Notes under the pieces: model-generated | Database searches by the model: none | What the model was told of the DNA's origin: nothing | What the model saw: the letters and a program-made list of their open reading frames with translations, nothing else | In this document: in pieces, positions 7,924 through 15,209 of the stretch | Layout of the letters: every line of letters starts with the position of its first letter | Position numbering within the stretch: position 1 is the stretch's first letter | Assembly (NCBI GenBank): GCA_016780345.1 | Contig: JADHLZ010000013.1 | Coordinates: 1-39,615 of the forward strand | DNA: 39,615 nt | From: Flavobacteriaceae bacterium | GTDB taxonomy: Bacteria; Bacteroidota; Bacteroidia; Flavobacteriales; Flavobacteriaceae | Direction: 5' to 3' | Translations under genes and position numbers: made by a program

Positions 7924-8388
7924 ATGAAAAAAATACTGTATCTGTTTTCGTTTGTTATGTTAATAACTAGTTGTGAAGTAAACCAAGCAACTAAAGAATT
8001 AATTGTATTAGATAACTCTGATTCTGAAGAAATAACATTTATTCTGGAGCTTAATACTAAAGGAAATTCAAAAGAAGATGTTGAAGAATTTACTCAATAT
8101 CTTTCAAATTTTATAGTTGAAAGAGAGCCTTCAACTGTTTATGGATACTATATTTCTGAAGATGGAAATAAAGTTACACTTATTGAAAGGTATAATAATA
8201 GCCAGGATGGTATTAAACATGGTGAAGATTTTATTAACGGACCTAACTTTAATAAGTTTTTTGAAATTTTTGAAATTGAATCTTTTATTACAATTGGAAA
8301 TGCTTCTGATGAATTTAAAAATTTCGCGTCTGACAATGGTTTTGAGATTGAATATAGAGAATCAATAGGTGGATTTGTCAGAAGATAA
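7924..8388 (+). CDS. Small lipoprotein, dimeric alpha/beta-barrel (ABM-like)
   Basis: 154 residues from the ATG at 7924; a TTG two codons earlier would also be in frame but adds nothing. The signal peptide ends at LITSC. The mature part resembles antibiotic-biosynthesis-monooxygenase-like dimeric alpha/beta-barrel proteins: a strand EEITFILELNTKG, a helix with QYLSNFIVEREPST, a strand YGYYISEDGNKVTLIERY, then HGEDFINGPNFNKFFEIFE. Such folds bind heme, quinones or other small ligands; the reaction is unknown. The 100 bases upstream are extremely A+T-rich. The 201 bases downstream (8389-8589) hold no gene that I can support. Confidence 0.6.
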   Translation: MKKILYLFSFVMLITSCEVNQATKELIVLDNSDSEEITFILELNTKGNSKEDVEEFTQYLSNFIVEREPSTVYGYYISEDGNKVTLIERYNNSQDGIKHGEDFINGPNFNKFFEIFEIESFITIGNASDEFKNFASDNGFEIEYRESIGGFVRR

Positions 8389-8589
8389 TTTTAAACTAAT
8401 ATGATACAAGTAAGATATTGAACATTTAATTTTAATTGTTTTTGGGATTCTTCTACTTGAGTTCGACTATTCCAAAAATAACACACTTGAATCATACTAG
8501 ATGTTGTTAATAGGGCTTGGTTTAATGATTATTTTGGGGTAAACGTGTATTTAAAAAAAATAACTTTTTTTATATAATTTGTACTAAAA

Positions 8590-9012
8590 CTAGTGACAAC
8601 TAACATTATATTTTTTTAATCTCCAATAATTGTAAGGAAGTGGAGTTATAAACCCTGTAACTAACATAATTGGAACCACCCACCATGTTAACATCGCCCC
8701 ACCAGTTAGTGCCCAATCTGTTAGGTTCATTGATAATTCCATCGATAACATAGAAATAAAACTCATTCCAAGTGCTGTTTTTAAAGCGATTTTAAAGCTC
8801 ATTTGTTTTAAAAGAATTATTGTTTCTAAAATAATTGATGTAAGAAGTCCATTAATCATAGCAAGACCCATTATTTCAAATGTGTCCCAATTATTATCAA
8901 CATTTTGAAAATAAAAAATAGTTCCAAAATCTCCAATTGAGCAACCTGCCAGGCACCATAATGTATTTATTTTTGCTCTTTTCCAAGTATGCTTGCATTT
9001 CCAACTAATCAT
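8590..9012 (-). CDS. DUF4396 membrane protein
   Basis: 140 residues. The N-terminal part has the family's hallmark spacing: HTWKRAKINTLWCLAGCSIGDFG, abbreviated as HTW near 9, CLAGC near 21 and GD near 27. Three to four membrane helices follow, with a conserved-looking MELSMNLTDW and a final WWVVPIMLVTGFITPLPYNYWRLKK. DUF4396 proteins are polytopic membrane proteins of unknown function, often found near metal-handling genes. The conserved Cys pair and Met-rich helix would fit copper or another soft metal, but that is inference. No partner gene is adjacent. Confidence 0.75.
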   Translation of the reverse strand: MISWKCKHTWKRAKINTLWCLAGCSIGDFGTIFYFQNVDNNWDTFEIMGLAMINGLLTSIILETIILLKQMSFKIALKTALGMSFISMLSMELSMNLTDWALTGGAMLTWWVVPIMLVTGFITPLPYNYWRLKKYNVSCH

Positions 9013-9065
9013 AATAATACGATAATGAAAAGTAAAGTTAGGCTATAATTATTAAATTTAATTTT

Positions 9066-9227
9066 GTGAGAGCTAAATATTGTAAATTATGTGAAAAAGA
9101 ATTTTCTGTAATGTACAGAATACAATATGATTCAACAAAAAAATGGAAATTTGTATGTCAAGCATGTTTACTGATTGTAAAAGAAAACAATTTATACTAT
9201 AGATATGGGGGAACTTGGAAAAAATAA
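9066..9227 (+). CDS. 53-residue zinc-ribbon-like protein, GTG start
   Basis: GTG at 9066, TAA at 9225-9227. The peptide has two Cys pairs (CKLCEKEF near residue 6, then VCQACL near 31) in a zinc-ribbon arrangement and a tail YYRYGGTWKK that I recognise as typical of small conserved flavobacterial proteins. It reads as a compact zinc-binding module, perhaps RNA- or DNA-binding. The GTG start keeps the first Cys pair; the next in-frame ATG (9111) would lose it. A TAATTTTG sequence overlaps the start, so the true transcript start may lie elsewhere. It ends 13 bp before the next gene. Confidence 0.55.
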   Translation: MRAKYCKLCEKEFSVMYRIQYDSTKKWKFVCQACLLIVKENNLYYRYGGTWKK

Positions 9228-9240
9228 TATATTTAAAAAT

Positions 9241-9684
9241 ATGAAAAAAATAGTTCTATTAATTTTAATTCCCTTGCTGTCTTATTCTCAAAGTTCTGAG
9301 ATTAATAATATTAAATCTTCAATTGAAATTTTTTTTGAAGGCTTTCACAAAAAAGATTCTGTACTTATGAAATCTATTTTACATAGATCATTTGGTCTTC
9401 AATCTGTTGCAATACGTGAAAATAAAGTTTCAAAAAAAGATATAAACGGAAATGAATTTATATCTATTGTTGTTAACAGACCAGAAAAACCAATCTGGAA
9501 TGAAAAACTTCTCTCTTATGAAATTAAAGTTGATGGTCCTTTAGCAAACGCTTGGGTAAAATATGAATTTTGGATTGATGAAAAACTTAGTCACTGTGGA
9601 GTTAATTCAATTCATTTACTTAGAGACGGTATTGATTGGAAAATATTCAGTATTTCAGACTCAAGAAGAAAAGATTGTAATTAA
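9241..9684 (+). CDS. Secreted NTF2-like protein (lumazine-binding type)
   Basis: 147 residues from the ATG at 9241. An ATG 36 bases upstream is in frame, but it lies inside the zinc-ribbon gene and would bury the signal peptide. From 9241 there is a good Sec signal (MKKIVLLILIPLLSYSQ). The mature region looks like the NTF2-like 'putative lumazine-binding' family: INNIKSSIEIFFEGFHKKDS, MKSILHRSFG, GPLANAWVKYEFWIDE and a final DGIDWKIFSISDSRRK. The pattern of one helix-rich half and long strands with W and D fits the fold. Such proteins are usually periplasmic with unknown ligands. Co-directional with the zinc-ribbon gene, 13 bp after it. Confidence 0.65.
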   Translation: MKKIVLLILIPLLSYSQSSEINNIKSSIEIFFEGFHKKDSVLMKSILHRSFGLQSVAIRENKVSKKDINGNEFISIVVNRPEKPIWNEKLLSYEIKVDGPLANAWVKYEFWIDEKLSHCGVNSIHLLRDGIDWKIFSISDSRRKDCN

Positions 9685-9737
9685 TATAAATATTATTAAG
9701 AGTTTTTGAAAAAAATATTGATTCCTTATATTTAAGC

Positions 9738-9902
9738 ATGAAAAGATCCGATTATTTTATTTTAGGGGCAGCATTTCTAAGTTTTTTATTTTCTATATCT
9801 CTTTGGTTTTCAGGACAACAACAAGAGGGACTATATGTTGGAATATGGGTGCCTTCCATTTTGGCTGCTGGAGCATATATAAAACAAATTTTTAGAAAAT
9901 GA
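9738..9902 (+). CDS. 54-residue two-helix membrane protein
   Basis: ATG at 9738, TGA at 9900-9902. Two hydrophobic segments (residues about 6-23 and 34-48) with a short polar loop (SGQQQEGL), and a basic end (KQIFRK). Its stop overlaps the next start in an ATGA tetranucleotide (9899-9902), the typical form of translational coupling, which supports both genes. No family recognised. Confidence 0.5.
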   Translation: MKRSDYFILGAAFLSFLFSISLWFSGQQQEGLYVGIWVPSILAAGAYIKQIFRK

Positions 9903-10081
9903 GTGTTGAAATAATTTTTTTTATTGGGGTACTTGTTTTTACAATTTTCATTATTGGAGCTCTATTAATTCCAGGAGAAATTAAAGAAGATGTTAAGGAT
10001 AGAACTAAAACTGATGTAATGGATTATGATGGAATTGGCAATTACGGAAGAATTCCAAATAAGAATTCTAAATTAAAATGA
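9899..10081 (+). CDS. Small membrane-anchored protein
   Basis: 60 residues: a hydrophobic helix (residues 4-26), then a polar cytoplasmic-type tail with EIKEDVKDRTKTDVMDYDG and an ending rich in Asn and Lys. It is coupled to the upstream 54-residue membrane protein by an ATGA overlap and converges with the DoxX gene, overlapping its 3' end by 9 bases. No recognised family; possibly a two-subunit small membrane complex with its partner. Confidence 0.5.
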   Translation: MSVEIIFFIGVLVFTIFIIGALLIPGEIKEDVKDRTKTDVMDYDGIGNYGRIPNKNSKLK

Positions 10082-10516
10082 TAAGAAAATTATTTTTAGT
10101 TTTTGTTTTAGATATTTTAATCCTCCTGTAGACCATAGTGCCCAAAATATTAGTATTGGTTGAAAAAATAATCTCAGGATTCTTTGATTGTTTGAATACA
10201 TTCTTAATCCATCAAGTTCATGAATATATTGATTAATATTTCCAGGAAAAACTAGGACATAAAAAACACCCAAAACTAACCCTGTTTTTGCTTTAAATTT
10301 ACCTCCCCAAACCATCAATATTCCAAAGATAATTTCTATATAACCGGAAATTAAAACGATCATGTCAATAAAGTTTTCATCTGATGTTAACCAACGTGGG
10401 ACTTGAGCTTGAAATTCAATTCTTCTAAAAAATAAATGGGCTATTCCTATATAAATCATAATCAAACCAAGAACAACTCGAAAGATATTTTGAATAATAG
10501 ATGTTTTAGCAATCAT
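10073..10516 (-). CDS. DoxX-like membrane protein
   Basis: 147 residues with four hydrophobic helices. The first has RVVLGLIMIYIGIAHLFF, and the pattern of a helix, a loop with VPRWL, a helix ISGYIEIIFGILMVWGG, then two more helices and a final WALW matches DoxX/DoxD-type small membrane proteins of Bacteroidota. Their role is unclear; some are linked to quinone or redox chemistry. It stands alone on the - strand, converging with 9899-10081 with a 9-bp overlap of coding ends and no terminator hairpin between them. Confidence 0.7.
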   Translation of the reverse strand: MIAKTSIIQNIFRVVLGLIMIYIGIAHLFFRRIEFQAQVPRWLTSDENFIDMIVLISGYIEIIFGILMVWGGKFKAKTGLVLGVFYVLVFPGNINQYIHELDGLRMYSNNQRILRLFFQPILIFWALWSTGGLKYLKQKLKIIFLSF

Positions 10517-10559
10517 ATTAAAAAATTCGGTTAAAAATAATCTTAATTATTAAAACTAG

Positions 10560-10567
10560 TATATTTA
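10560..10567 (+). promoter_or_regulatory. TATATTTA -7-like box close to start codon
   Basis: TATATTTA fits the Bacteroidota -7 pattern TAnnTTTG except for the last base. Only 5 bases separate it from the ATG at 10573, so a transcript starting from it would have almost no leader. The same octamer precedes two other starts in this window. No clear upstream -33 box. Confidence 0.35.
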
Positions 10568-10572
10568 ATTTT

Positions 10573-10755
10573 ATGATTGAACACTTTTTCAATTGTCCTC
10601 ATTGCTGGGAAAATCAATTTAAACTGATTGATCCTTCTATTATAAATCAATGCTTTATTGAAGACTGTGAAGTTTGTTGTAATCCTTTAGAATTTACAAT
10701 TGCTACACAAGACAATAATTTAGTTTCTTTTGATGTAAATTCAATAGAACAATGA
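10573..10755 (+). CDS. CPXCG-type cysteine-rich zinc-ribbon protein
   Basis: 60 residues. It begins MIEHFFNCPHCWENQ and has a second Cys pair (CEVCCNPLEF) about 35 residues on, with a closing hydrophobic strand. This matches the CPXCG-motif cysteine-rich family, a small conserved zinc-ribbon protein of unknown role. Here the motif is CPHCW rather than CPYCG, so the usual Gly is replaced by Trp. A TATATTTA box sits 5 bases before the ATG. The gene is alone on its strand. Confidence 0.7.
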   Translation: MIEHFFNCPHCWENQFKLIDPSIINQCFIEDCEVCCNPLEFTIATQDNNLVSFDVNSIEQ

Positions 10756-10756
10756 A

Positions 10757-10906
10757 CTATTTGTTCATAAATTTTGAGATTATAAAAAATATAATTCCTA
10801 TGACTAGAATCACTAAATAATTTTCCATAAGAAATTCAAAAAAACCTAGAAGAATTCCAAAGAGTATTAATTTTATTCCAACACTTTTTAAATAATAATT
10901 TATCAT
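10757..10906 (-). CDS. 49-residue two-helix membrane protein
   Basis: ATG at 10906-10904, TAG at 10759-10757. Two hydrophobic helices (about residues 9-24 and 29-44) with a short linker (EFLMEN) and a basic end (SKFMNK). Its start lies 3 bases after the stop of the thioesterase gene on the same strand, so it is probably the second gene of that operon. No recognised family. Its end nearly touches the CPXCG gene end. Confidence 0.45.
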   Translation of the reverse strand: MINYYLKSVGIKLILFGILLGFFEFLMENYLVILVIGIIFFIISKFMNK

Positions 10907-10909
10907 TAT

Positions 10910-11323
10910 TTAATTTTTTTTATGTAAAAAAACAGTGTGCATTAGGGTGGTTGCCAACTTATTTTCTGAATTATAAATCTCTCCTTTAATTGAAGCTATA
11001 TTTTTTCCTTGGTGAATTATTTTAGCTAAAACTGTTACTTTACCGTCTAAAAGCGGTCTATGATGAATGCTGTGTAAATTCGTTGAATTTGGATAAAGTT
11101 TACCTCCAGATTCATAAACAAGTAAAATACTTGTAGCATCATCAAGCATTGAAGTCATTTGTCCGCCTTGTACATTTTTATTAGGATTAAACGTTAAAGA
11201 GCTAAATTCTGCACCAAGTTTAAGATATCCTTTTTTGTAGTCAATGAATTCGAAGTTAAATAACTTTCCTGTTCCTTCGTTATTTTTCCAAAATTCCAAT
11301 AACTTATCAAAATCTTCTTTCAC
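10910..11323 (-). CDS. PaaI-type hotdog-fold acyl-CoA thioesterase
   Basis: 137 residues of a single hotdog domain. GGQMTSMLDDATSILLVYES (residues about 52-71) is the central helix with the Gly-Gly and the Asp/Asp positions of PaaI-like thioesterases, followed by LHSIHHRPLLDGKVTVLAKIIHQGKNI. The enzyme should hydrolyse an acyl- or aryl-CoA thioester in the cytoplasm; substrate unknown. The start is the first Met of a short acidic N-terminus. It is followed 3 bases later by a small membrane-protein gene on the same strand. Confidence 0.8.
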   Translation of the reverse strand: MKEDFDKLLEFWKNNEGTGKLFNFEFIDYKKGYLKLGAEFSSLTFNPNKNVQGGQMTSMLDDATSILLVYESGGKLYPNSTNLHSIHHRPLLDGKVTVLAKIIHQGKNIASIKGEIYNSENKLATTLMHTVFLHKKN

Positions 11324-11369
11324 TTTGTATTTATTTTTAAAAAAACATAAAAATAACTGTTTTAGATGG

Positions 11370-11377
11370 TATATTTA
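11370..11377 (+). promoter_or_regulatory. TATATTTA -7-like box close to start codon
   Basis: Same octamer as at 10560 and 23562, here 7 bases before the ATG at 11385 in the divergent gap between the thioesterase gene and the Cys-rich gene. No strong -33 match. Confidence 0.35.
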
Positions 11378-11384
11378 TCTATAA

Positions 11385-11660
11385 ATGAGAAAAATACAAA
11401 CTTTTGATAGTGGACAATGGAATGCTTTCTTTAGATGTTCTAACGATTTATGTAGGGCTTGGTTTCCATACAAAGTTATTGAGACTTATTTCGATGAGTC
11501 TTTAATTAAAGGGAGAGAGGGTAAAACAAAATGGCAAAAAATTTTTCATCATGAAAAATACTCTGGAAATGTCAAAAGAAAAAAATGTAAAAAGTGTAGA
11601 AATGAAATTTTGGTTAGAGAAGTCAATCATGTTGACTCAGGATCAAATTTTGGCTACTAA
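11385..11660 (+). CDS. Small Cys-rich (probable zinc-binding) protein
   Basis: 91 residues. Four cysteines are placed as a zinc ribbon: RCSNDLCRAW near 17 and KKCKKCRNE near 69. Between them lies a basic stretch with FPYKVIETYFDE and GKTKWQKIF. The high charge and ribbon suggest nucleic-acid contact, but I do not recognise the family. It ends 10 bases before the DUF1028 gene on the same strand. Confidence 0.55.
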   Translation: MRKIQTFDSGQWNAFFRCSNDLCRAWFPYKVIETYFDESLIKGREGKTKWQKIFHHEKYSGNVKRKKCKKCRNEILVREVNHVDSGSNFGY

Positions 11661-11670
11661 AACTATTATT

Positions 11671-12723
11671 ATGAAAAAAATATATAATCTTTTTAAAAAA
11701 TCGACAAATTTTAAAATGCTTTTAATCTTTGGTTTGATCAAAAAGCTTATAGTTAGTTTAATACTTATATTGCCCTACTTGTCAAACAGTCAAACTAACG
11801 CATACAAAGACAAATTTGCTCATACTTATTCAATTGTAGCTATGGATGAAAAAACTGGGGAAATGGCTGTTGGTGTACAAAGTCACTGGTTTTCAGTAGG
11901 GACTTTGGTTAGCTGGGGTAAATCTGGTGTTGGTGTTGTTGCTACTCAATCGTTTGTAAATCCAAGTTATGGGCCAATGGGACTTAAAATGATGGAAAAT
12001 GGGATGTCTGCTAAAAATACTTTAAATAAACTTACAAATGAAGATGAGGGAAGAGATTATCGACAGGCAGCTATGCTTGATATAAATGGATCTGTTGGTG
12101 CTTTTACTGGGAAAAGCTGTATAGAAAGTGCTGGGCATTATGTAGGTAAAAATTTTTCTGTACAGGCAAATATGATGTTAAACGATGATGTTATTCCTTC
12201 AATGAAAAAAGCTTTTTTAGAAAACGCACATCTCCCTTTAGCTGAAAGAATAATCACAGTTTTTGAGGCTGCTGAAAAAGTTGGAGGAGATGTAAGAGGA
12301 AAACAATCTGCTGCAATAATTGTTGTAGGAAATAAAAAAACAGAAAACGTTTGGGAAGACAAAAAAATTGATTTAAGAGTTGATGACAGTGATGATCCTG
12401 TTAAAGAAATTAAAAGACTTTTAAAAGTTCACAGAGCATATGAGCACATGAACAAAGGAGATGTTGCAATCGAGGAAAATAATACTGAAAAAGCATTGAT
12501 TGAGTACTCTAAAGCTCAAAGTTTATTCCCAGAAAATCATGAAATGAGTTTTTGGAAAGCAATTGCTTTATTAAATAATGGAGAGAAAGAGAAAGCCAAG
12601 GATATTTTTAAATTTGTTTTTCAAAAAAATATTAATTGGAAAAAATTAATTTACAGATTGCCAAAATCTGGAATAATATCAATGTCTAAAGAAGAACTTG
12701 ACCTTTATTTTTCCGACATATAA
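11671..12723 (+). CDS. Secreted DUF1028 protein with C-terminal TPR-like region
   Basis: 350 residues from the ATG at 11671; upstream in-frame Met codons lie within the preceding Cys-rich gene and are rejected. A later ATG (11716) also gives a clean signal peptide ending SNSQ. The N-terminal 230 residues are DUF1028, an Ntn-hydrolase-like fold: THTYSIVA-like start (AHTYSIVAMDE), MAVGVQSHWFSVG, VGVVATQSFVNPSYGP, DINGSVGAFTG and GDVRGKQSAAI. Then DLRVDDSDDPVKEIKRLL leads into about 90 residues that look like tetratricopeptide helices (AIEENNTEKALIEYSKAQ). DUF1028 proteins are periplasmic or secreted with no proven reaction. Architecture DUF1028-TPR is common in Bacteroidota. Confidence 0.85.
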   Translation: MKKIYNLFKKSTNFKMLLIFGLIKKLIVSLILILPYLSNSQTNAYKDKFAHTYSIVAMDEKTGEMAVGVQSHWFSVGTLVSWGKSGVGVVATQSFVNPSYGPMGLKMMENGMSAKNTLNKLTNEDEGRDYRQAAMLDINGSVGAFTGKSCIESAGHYVGKNFSVQANMMLNDDVIPSMKKAFLENAHLPLAERIITVFEAAEKVGGDVRGKQSAAIIVVGNKKTENVWEDKKIDLRVDDSDDPVKEIKRLLKVHRAYEHMNKGDVAIEENNTEKALIEYSKAQSLFPENHEMSFWKAIALLNNGEKEKAKDIFKFVFQKNINWKKLIYRLPKSGIISMSKEELDLYFSDI

Positions 12724-12762
12724 AATTAATTATATCAAAACATTCCTTTTAGGATTTTTTAT

Positions 12763-12770
12763 TACATTTG
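12763..12770 (+). promoter_or_regulatory. Perfect -7 box TACATTTG
   Basis: TACATTTG matches TAnnTTTG exactly, 25 bases before the ATG at 12796. The -33 region is poor. It follows a weak hairpin (TCCT...AGGA then six T) at about 12744-12760 that could end the DUF1028 transcript. Confidence 0.45.
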
Positions 12771-12795
12771 GTTTCTAAATAAAAAAATTATTACT

Positions 12796-13581
12796 ATGAA
12801 AAACCTTGTGTTAATGTTTCTTGTTTCAGCATTATTTGTCAGCTGTAACTCAAACCCCAATTATGAAAAGAATTTAGCTACTGCTCAAAAATTATTTGAA
12901 TTGCATGGTGAAGAAAAACTTGAAGAACAACTTGCTCTAGTTAGTAAAGACATAGAAATTATCACTCCTATGTATGGTTCTGAACCAGGAAATTATGATA
13001 CTTACGCTACAATGCTCAAAGGGTATCATGATACATTTGAGGATATTAAATATACTCCAACTGTATGGCTTCCAGGATCTAATCCTGAAGGCAAATTAGA
13101 TGGAAGTGTTAGAACATATGGAACTTGGACTGGCAAAAACTCAATCACTGGAAAAGAAATTAATCTTAAGGGTTATTGGTACTTTAACTTTGATGGTGAA
13201 GGTAAAGTAATTACTCAAGGTGACTTTTTTGATATTGGCGGAATGATGCAAGCTGTTGGTCCAAAAACACCTGTTTTAGTAACACTAAAAGTTAAACCTG
13301 GGAAAAAACAAGCCATGATTGATTTACTTAATACTCCTGATGGATTAGATGCTACAAGAAGCTATGATGGAAATTTATCTCTTGAAGCTTTCTTTAATGA
13401 TGCTACTAATACTTATTATGTTTATGGGAATTGGGCATCTTATGATCATTATCAAGCTTATCTTGATTGGAGATTTAATGATGATGAAAGTAAATTAGCA
13501 CAACAAGTTATTGCACTTTGTGAAGGTGGAGAAAAAGGGTTAATTCCTTTATTCCCTAATACAGACTATGCTTCATTTTAA
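12796..13581 (+). CDS. Lipoprotein fusing NTF2-like and ABM-like domains
   Basis: 261 residues. The signal peptide ends at LFVSC (Cys17). Residues 22-150 look NTF2/SnoaL-like (helix NLATAQKLFELHGEEKLEEQ, then IEIITPMYGSEPG, RTYGTWTGKN, YWYFNFDGEGKVITQGDFFD). Residues 155-255 look like an antibiotic-monooxygenase-type dimeric alpha/beta-barrel (TPVLVTLKVKPGKKQAMIDLL, LEAFFNDATNTYYVYGNWAS, YLDWRF). The two ligand-binding folds on one lipoprotein suggest an outer-membrane or periplasmic binding or redox role. It is strongly supported by codon pattern and by the terminator that follows. It converges with a secreted protein whose two halves also look barrel-like. Confidence 0.7.
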   Translation: MKNLVLMFLVSALFVSCNSNPNYEKNLATAQKLFELHGEEKLEEQLALVSKDIEIITPMYGSEPGNYDTYATMLKGYHDTFEDIKYTPTVWLPGSNPEGKLDGSVRTYGTWTGKNSITGKEINLKGYWYFNFDGEGKVITQGDFFDIGGMMQAVGPKTPVLVTLKVKPGKKQAMIDLLNTPDGLDATRSYDGNLSLEAFFNDATNTYYVYGNWASYDHYQAYLDWRFNDDESKLAQQVIALCEGGEKGLIPLFPNTDYASF

Positions 13582-13600
13582 AATTATTATTTAATTAATT

Positions 13601-13632
13601 AAAAAAAGGGATGCAATTGCATCCCTTTTTTA
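13601..13632. terminator. Strong bidirectional Rho-independent terminator
   Basis: An 18-base perfect palindrome GGGATGCAATTGCATCCC (13608-13625) is flanked by seven A on the left and six T on the right, giving a GC-containing stem with a U-tract on either strand. It lies between the 3' ends of two convergent genes (13581 and 13650), as expected for a shared terminator. Confidence 0.93.
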
Positions 13633-13649
13633 TTATAAATTATAAAGAA

Positions 13650-14339
13650 CTAATATCTAGCTAATACTTCAACAATAAAGTCGTGAACATGTTCAACTTC
13701 ACCTCTATTAATAAAATATTGATTCATAGCTTTAGTATAATTATCTTCCAGATCTTGGTGCATACTTAAATGGCCATTTATGTCAGTGCCACCGATTACA
13801 ACCCAATGAGTAGCCCCATTAGGCCTATTAATATCATATGTTCCAAATCCAACAACTCTATTTTCAAAAACATCAGATGCTTGATCAACAATTTTATCGT
13901 GTGCTTTTTTAAATGCTACAGGGTCTTTTGGTGTAATATCCCATATATGACCAAAAGGAAATTCTTTAACATCTCCATCTTGCCAACTCATAATTCTTCC
14001 AGCCTTAGCAGTTCCCCAGCTTTCAATTCGGTTACTAAACTGTCCCCAGAAAGCAGAATTTTCAAATTCTTTCATATCTCCTTCAACTCTTCCTCCGTTA
14101 TTTAGCTCCCAAAGCCAAACTAATCTATGAGTTCGTCCGTCCTCACGACCATGTCTTAATCTTTCTAAGATTATTCCACCAGATTTGAACTTTGCATCTG
14201 CAAAAAACTCATCAAATAATTTTACTAGATTGTCCTGTGAATTTGGCTCAGCAGTTATATCAATTGTGTTAAAAGCCATTTGCTGTGCAGAAAGAGAAAA
14301 AGATAAAAAAGAAAATAGGATAAATAATAATTTTTTCAT
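13650..14339 (-). CDS. Secreted protein with two barrel-like repeats, unknown function
   Basis: 229 residues. Signal peptide MKKLLFILFSFLSFSLSAQ. The mature part has two halves of about 100 residues. The first has FNTIDITAEPNSQDNLVKLF, GGIILERLRHGREDGRTHRL and FWGQFSNRIESWG; the second has FPFGHIWDITPKDPVAFKKA, VVGFGTYDINRPNGATHWVV and HDFIVEVLARY. Each half shows the strand-helix-strand-strand order of dimeric alpha/beta-barrel proteins. The role is unknown. It converges with the NTF2-ABM lipoprotein gene over a shared terminator; both may belong to the same kind of extracytoplasmic ligand-binding family. Confidence 0.6.
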   Translation of the reverse strand: MKKLLFILFSFLSFSLSAQQMAFNTIDITAEPNSQDNLVKLFDEFFADAKFKSGGIILERLRHGREDGRTHRLVWLWELNNGGRVEGDMKEFENSAFWGQFSNRIESWGTAKAGRIMSWQDGDVKEFPFGHIWDITPKDPVAFKKAHDKIVDQASDVFENRVVGFGTYDINRPNGATHWVVIGGTDINGHLSMHQDLEDNYTKAMNQYFINRGEVEHVHDFIVEVLARY

Positions 14340-14397
14340 TGTAATTTTAATTTTTTAGTTAGAAAAATAAATATACTAAAAAAACATTCTTAAAAGT

Positions 14398-15057
14398 ATG
14401 TTAAAGGCTGTAATATTTGATATGGACGGTGTGATTGTAAATAGTGAGCCACTTCATCACAAAGCATACCTACATATGTTTGATGACTTTAATCTAAATG
14501 TTCCCAACAAACTATACGAATCATTTACTGGAAAATCAACCTTAACTATATGCAAAGAATTATGCGAGTTATTCAAACTCAAAAATAATCCTACTGATCT
14601 TGTTAAATCTAAAAGAAAACATTTCAAATTTATTTTTGAAAATGATACGTCGTTTAAAATGATTAAAGGTGCTAGAGAACTAATTGAAGATTATTTTAGT
14701 AATAATCTAAAATTAATTTTAGCATCTTCAGCATCTATGTCGACCATCAACAGAGTTTTTAAAAAATTTGATCTTGATAACTTTTTTACAGCAAAAATTA
14801 GTGGTGCCGATTTAAAAGAATCCAAACCTGATCCAGAAATTTTTTTAAAAGCTGTTAAAATTTCAGGATTTAGCAAAAAAGAATGTATTGTGATTGAAGA
14901 TTCAACAAATGGAATCATCGCTGCTAATTCAGCTGAAATTTTTTGTATTGGTTATAAAAGTGAAAATTCAAAAAATCAGGATTACAGTTTAGCAGATCTT
15001 GTAATCTCAGATTTTACTCAAATTTCTTGGAAAAATATTTCAAAAAAATTTAAGTAA
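14398..15057 (+). CDS. HAD-family phosphatase, beta-phosphoglucomutase-like
   Basis: 219 residues. Motif I is FDMDGVIVNSEPLH (nucleophile Asp8, Asp10), with the alpha-helical cap domain following (about 15-85), motif II ILASSAS, motif III Lys in ESKPDPEIF, and motif IV VIEDSTNGI. This is the subfamily of beta-phosphoglucomutase and sugar-phosphate phosphatases; cytoplasmic. The exact substrate cannot be told; Ser/Thr after the motif-I Asp pair is absent, leaving both phosphatase and mutase open. A 37-codon membrane peptide and a DGHHR protein follow on the same strand (38 bp and then overlapping), so the three may form an operon. Confidence 0.85.
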   Translation: MLKAVIFDMDGVIVNSEPLHHKAYLHMFDDFNLNVPNKLYESFTGKSTLTICKELCELFKLKNNPTDLVKSKRKHFKFIFENDTSFKMIKGARELIEDYFSNNLKLILASSASMSTINRVFKKFDLDNFFTAKISGADLKESKPDPEIFLKAVKISGFSKKECIVIEDSTNGIIAANSAEIFCIGYKSENSKNQDYSLADLVISDFTQISWKNISKKFK

Positions 15058-15095
15058 TGTTTTTAAAAAAAATTAATAAATTTGAATAAAATTCA

Positions 15096-15209
15096 ATGAA
15101 AGAAAAATTTGATTTTCTTATTTCAAACAATATTTATGGTTTTATAATCGTTGGTGCAGTTGTCCTTGTATTAATTGCAGTTGCAGTTGCTTATGTAACT
15201 TTTTATTAA
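15096..15209 (+). CDS. 37-residue single-helix membrane peptide
   Basis: ATG at 15096, TAA at 15207-15209. Polar N-terminus (MKEKFDFLISNN) followed by one long hydrophobic helix rich in Val, Ile and Ala, ending YVTFY. The stop overlaps the next ATG by one base (TAATG, 15207-15211), which implies coupling to the DGHHR protein. Too small for standard gene callers. Function unknown. Confidence 0.5.
   Translation: MKEKFDFLISNNIYGFIIVGAVVLVLIAVAVAYVTFY

Noticed and set aside
9205-9240. Longer N-terminus for the NTF2-like gene from 9205.
   Set aside because: The codons are the end of the zinc-ribbon gene in another frame, and the signal peptide begins only at 9241.
11551-11670. Longer N-terminus for the DUF1028 gene from 11551.
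   Set aside because: It would overlap the Cys-rich gene almost fully and bury the signal peptide; the ATG at 11671 (or 11716) is better.
12744-12760. Terminator after the DUF1028 gene.
   Set aside because: The stem has only four pairs; noted but too weak to list.
13608-13625. Palindrome as a regulator binding site.
   Set aside because: Placement between two convergent 3' ends and flanking A and T runs make a bidirectional terminator far more likely.
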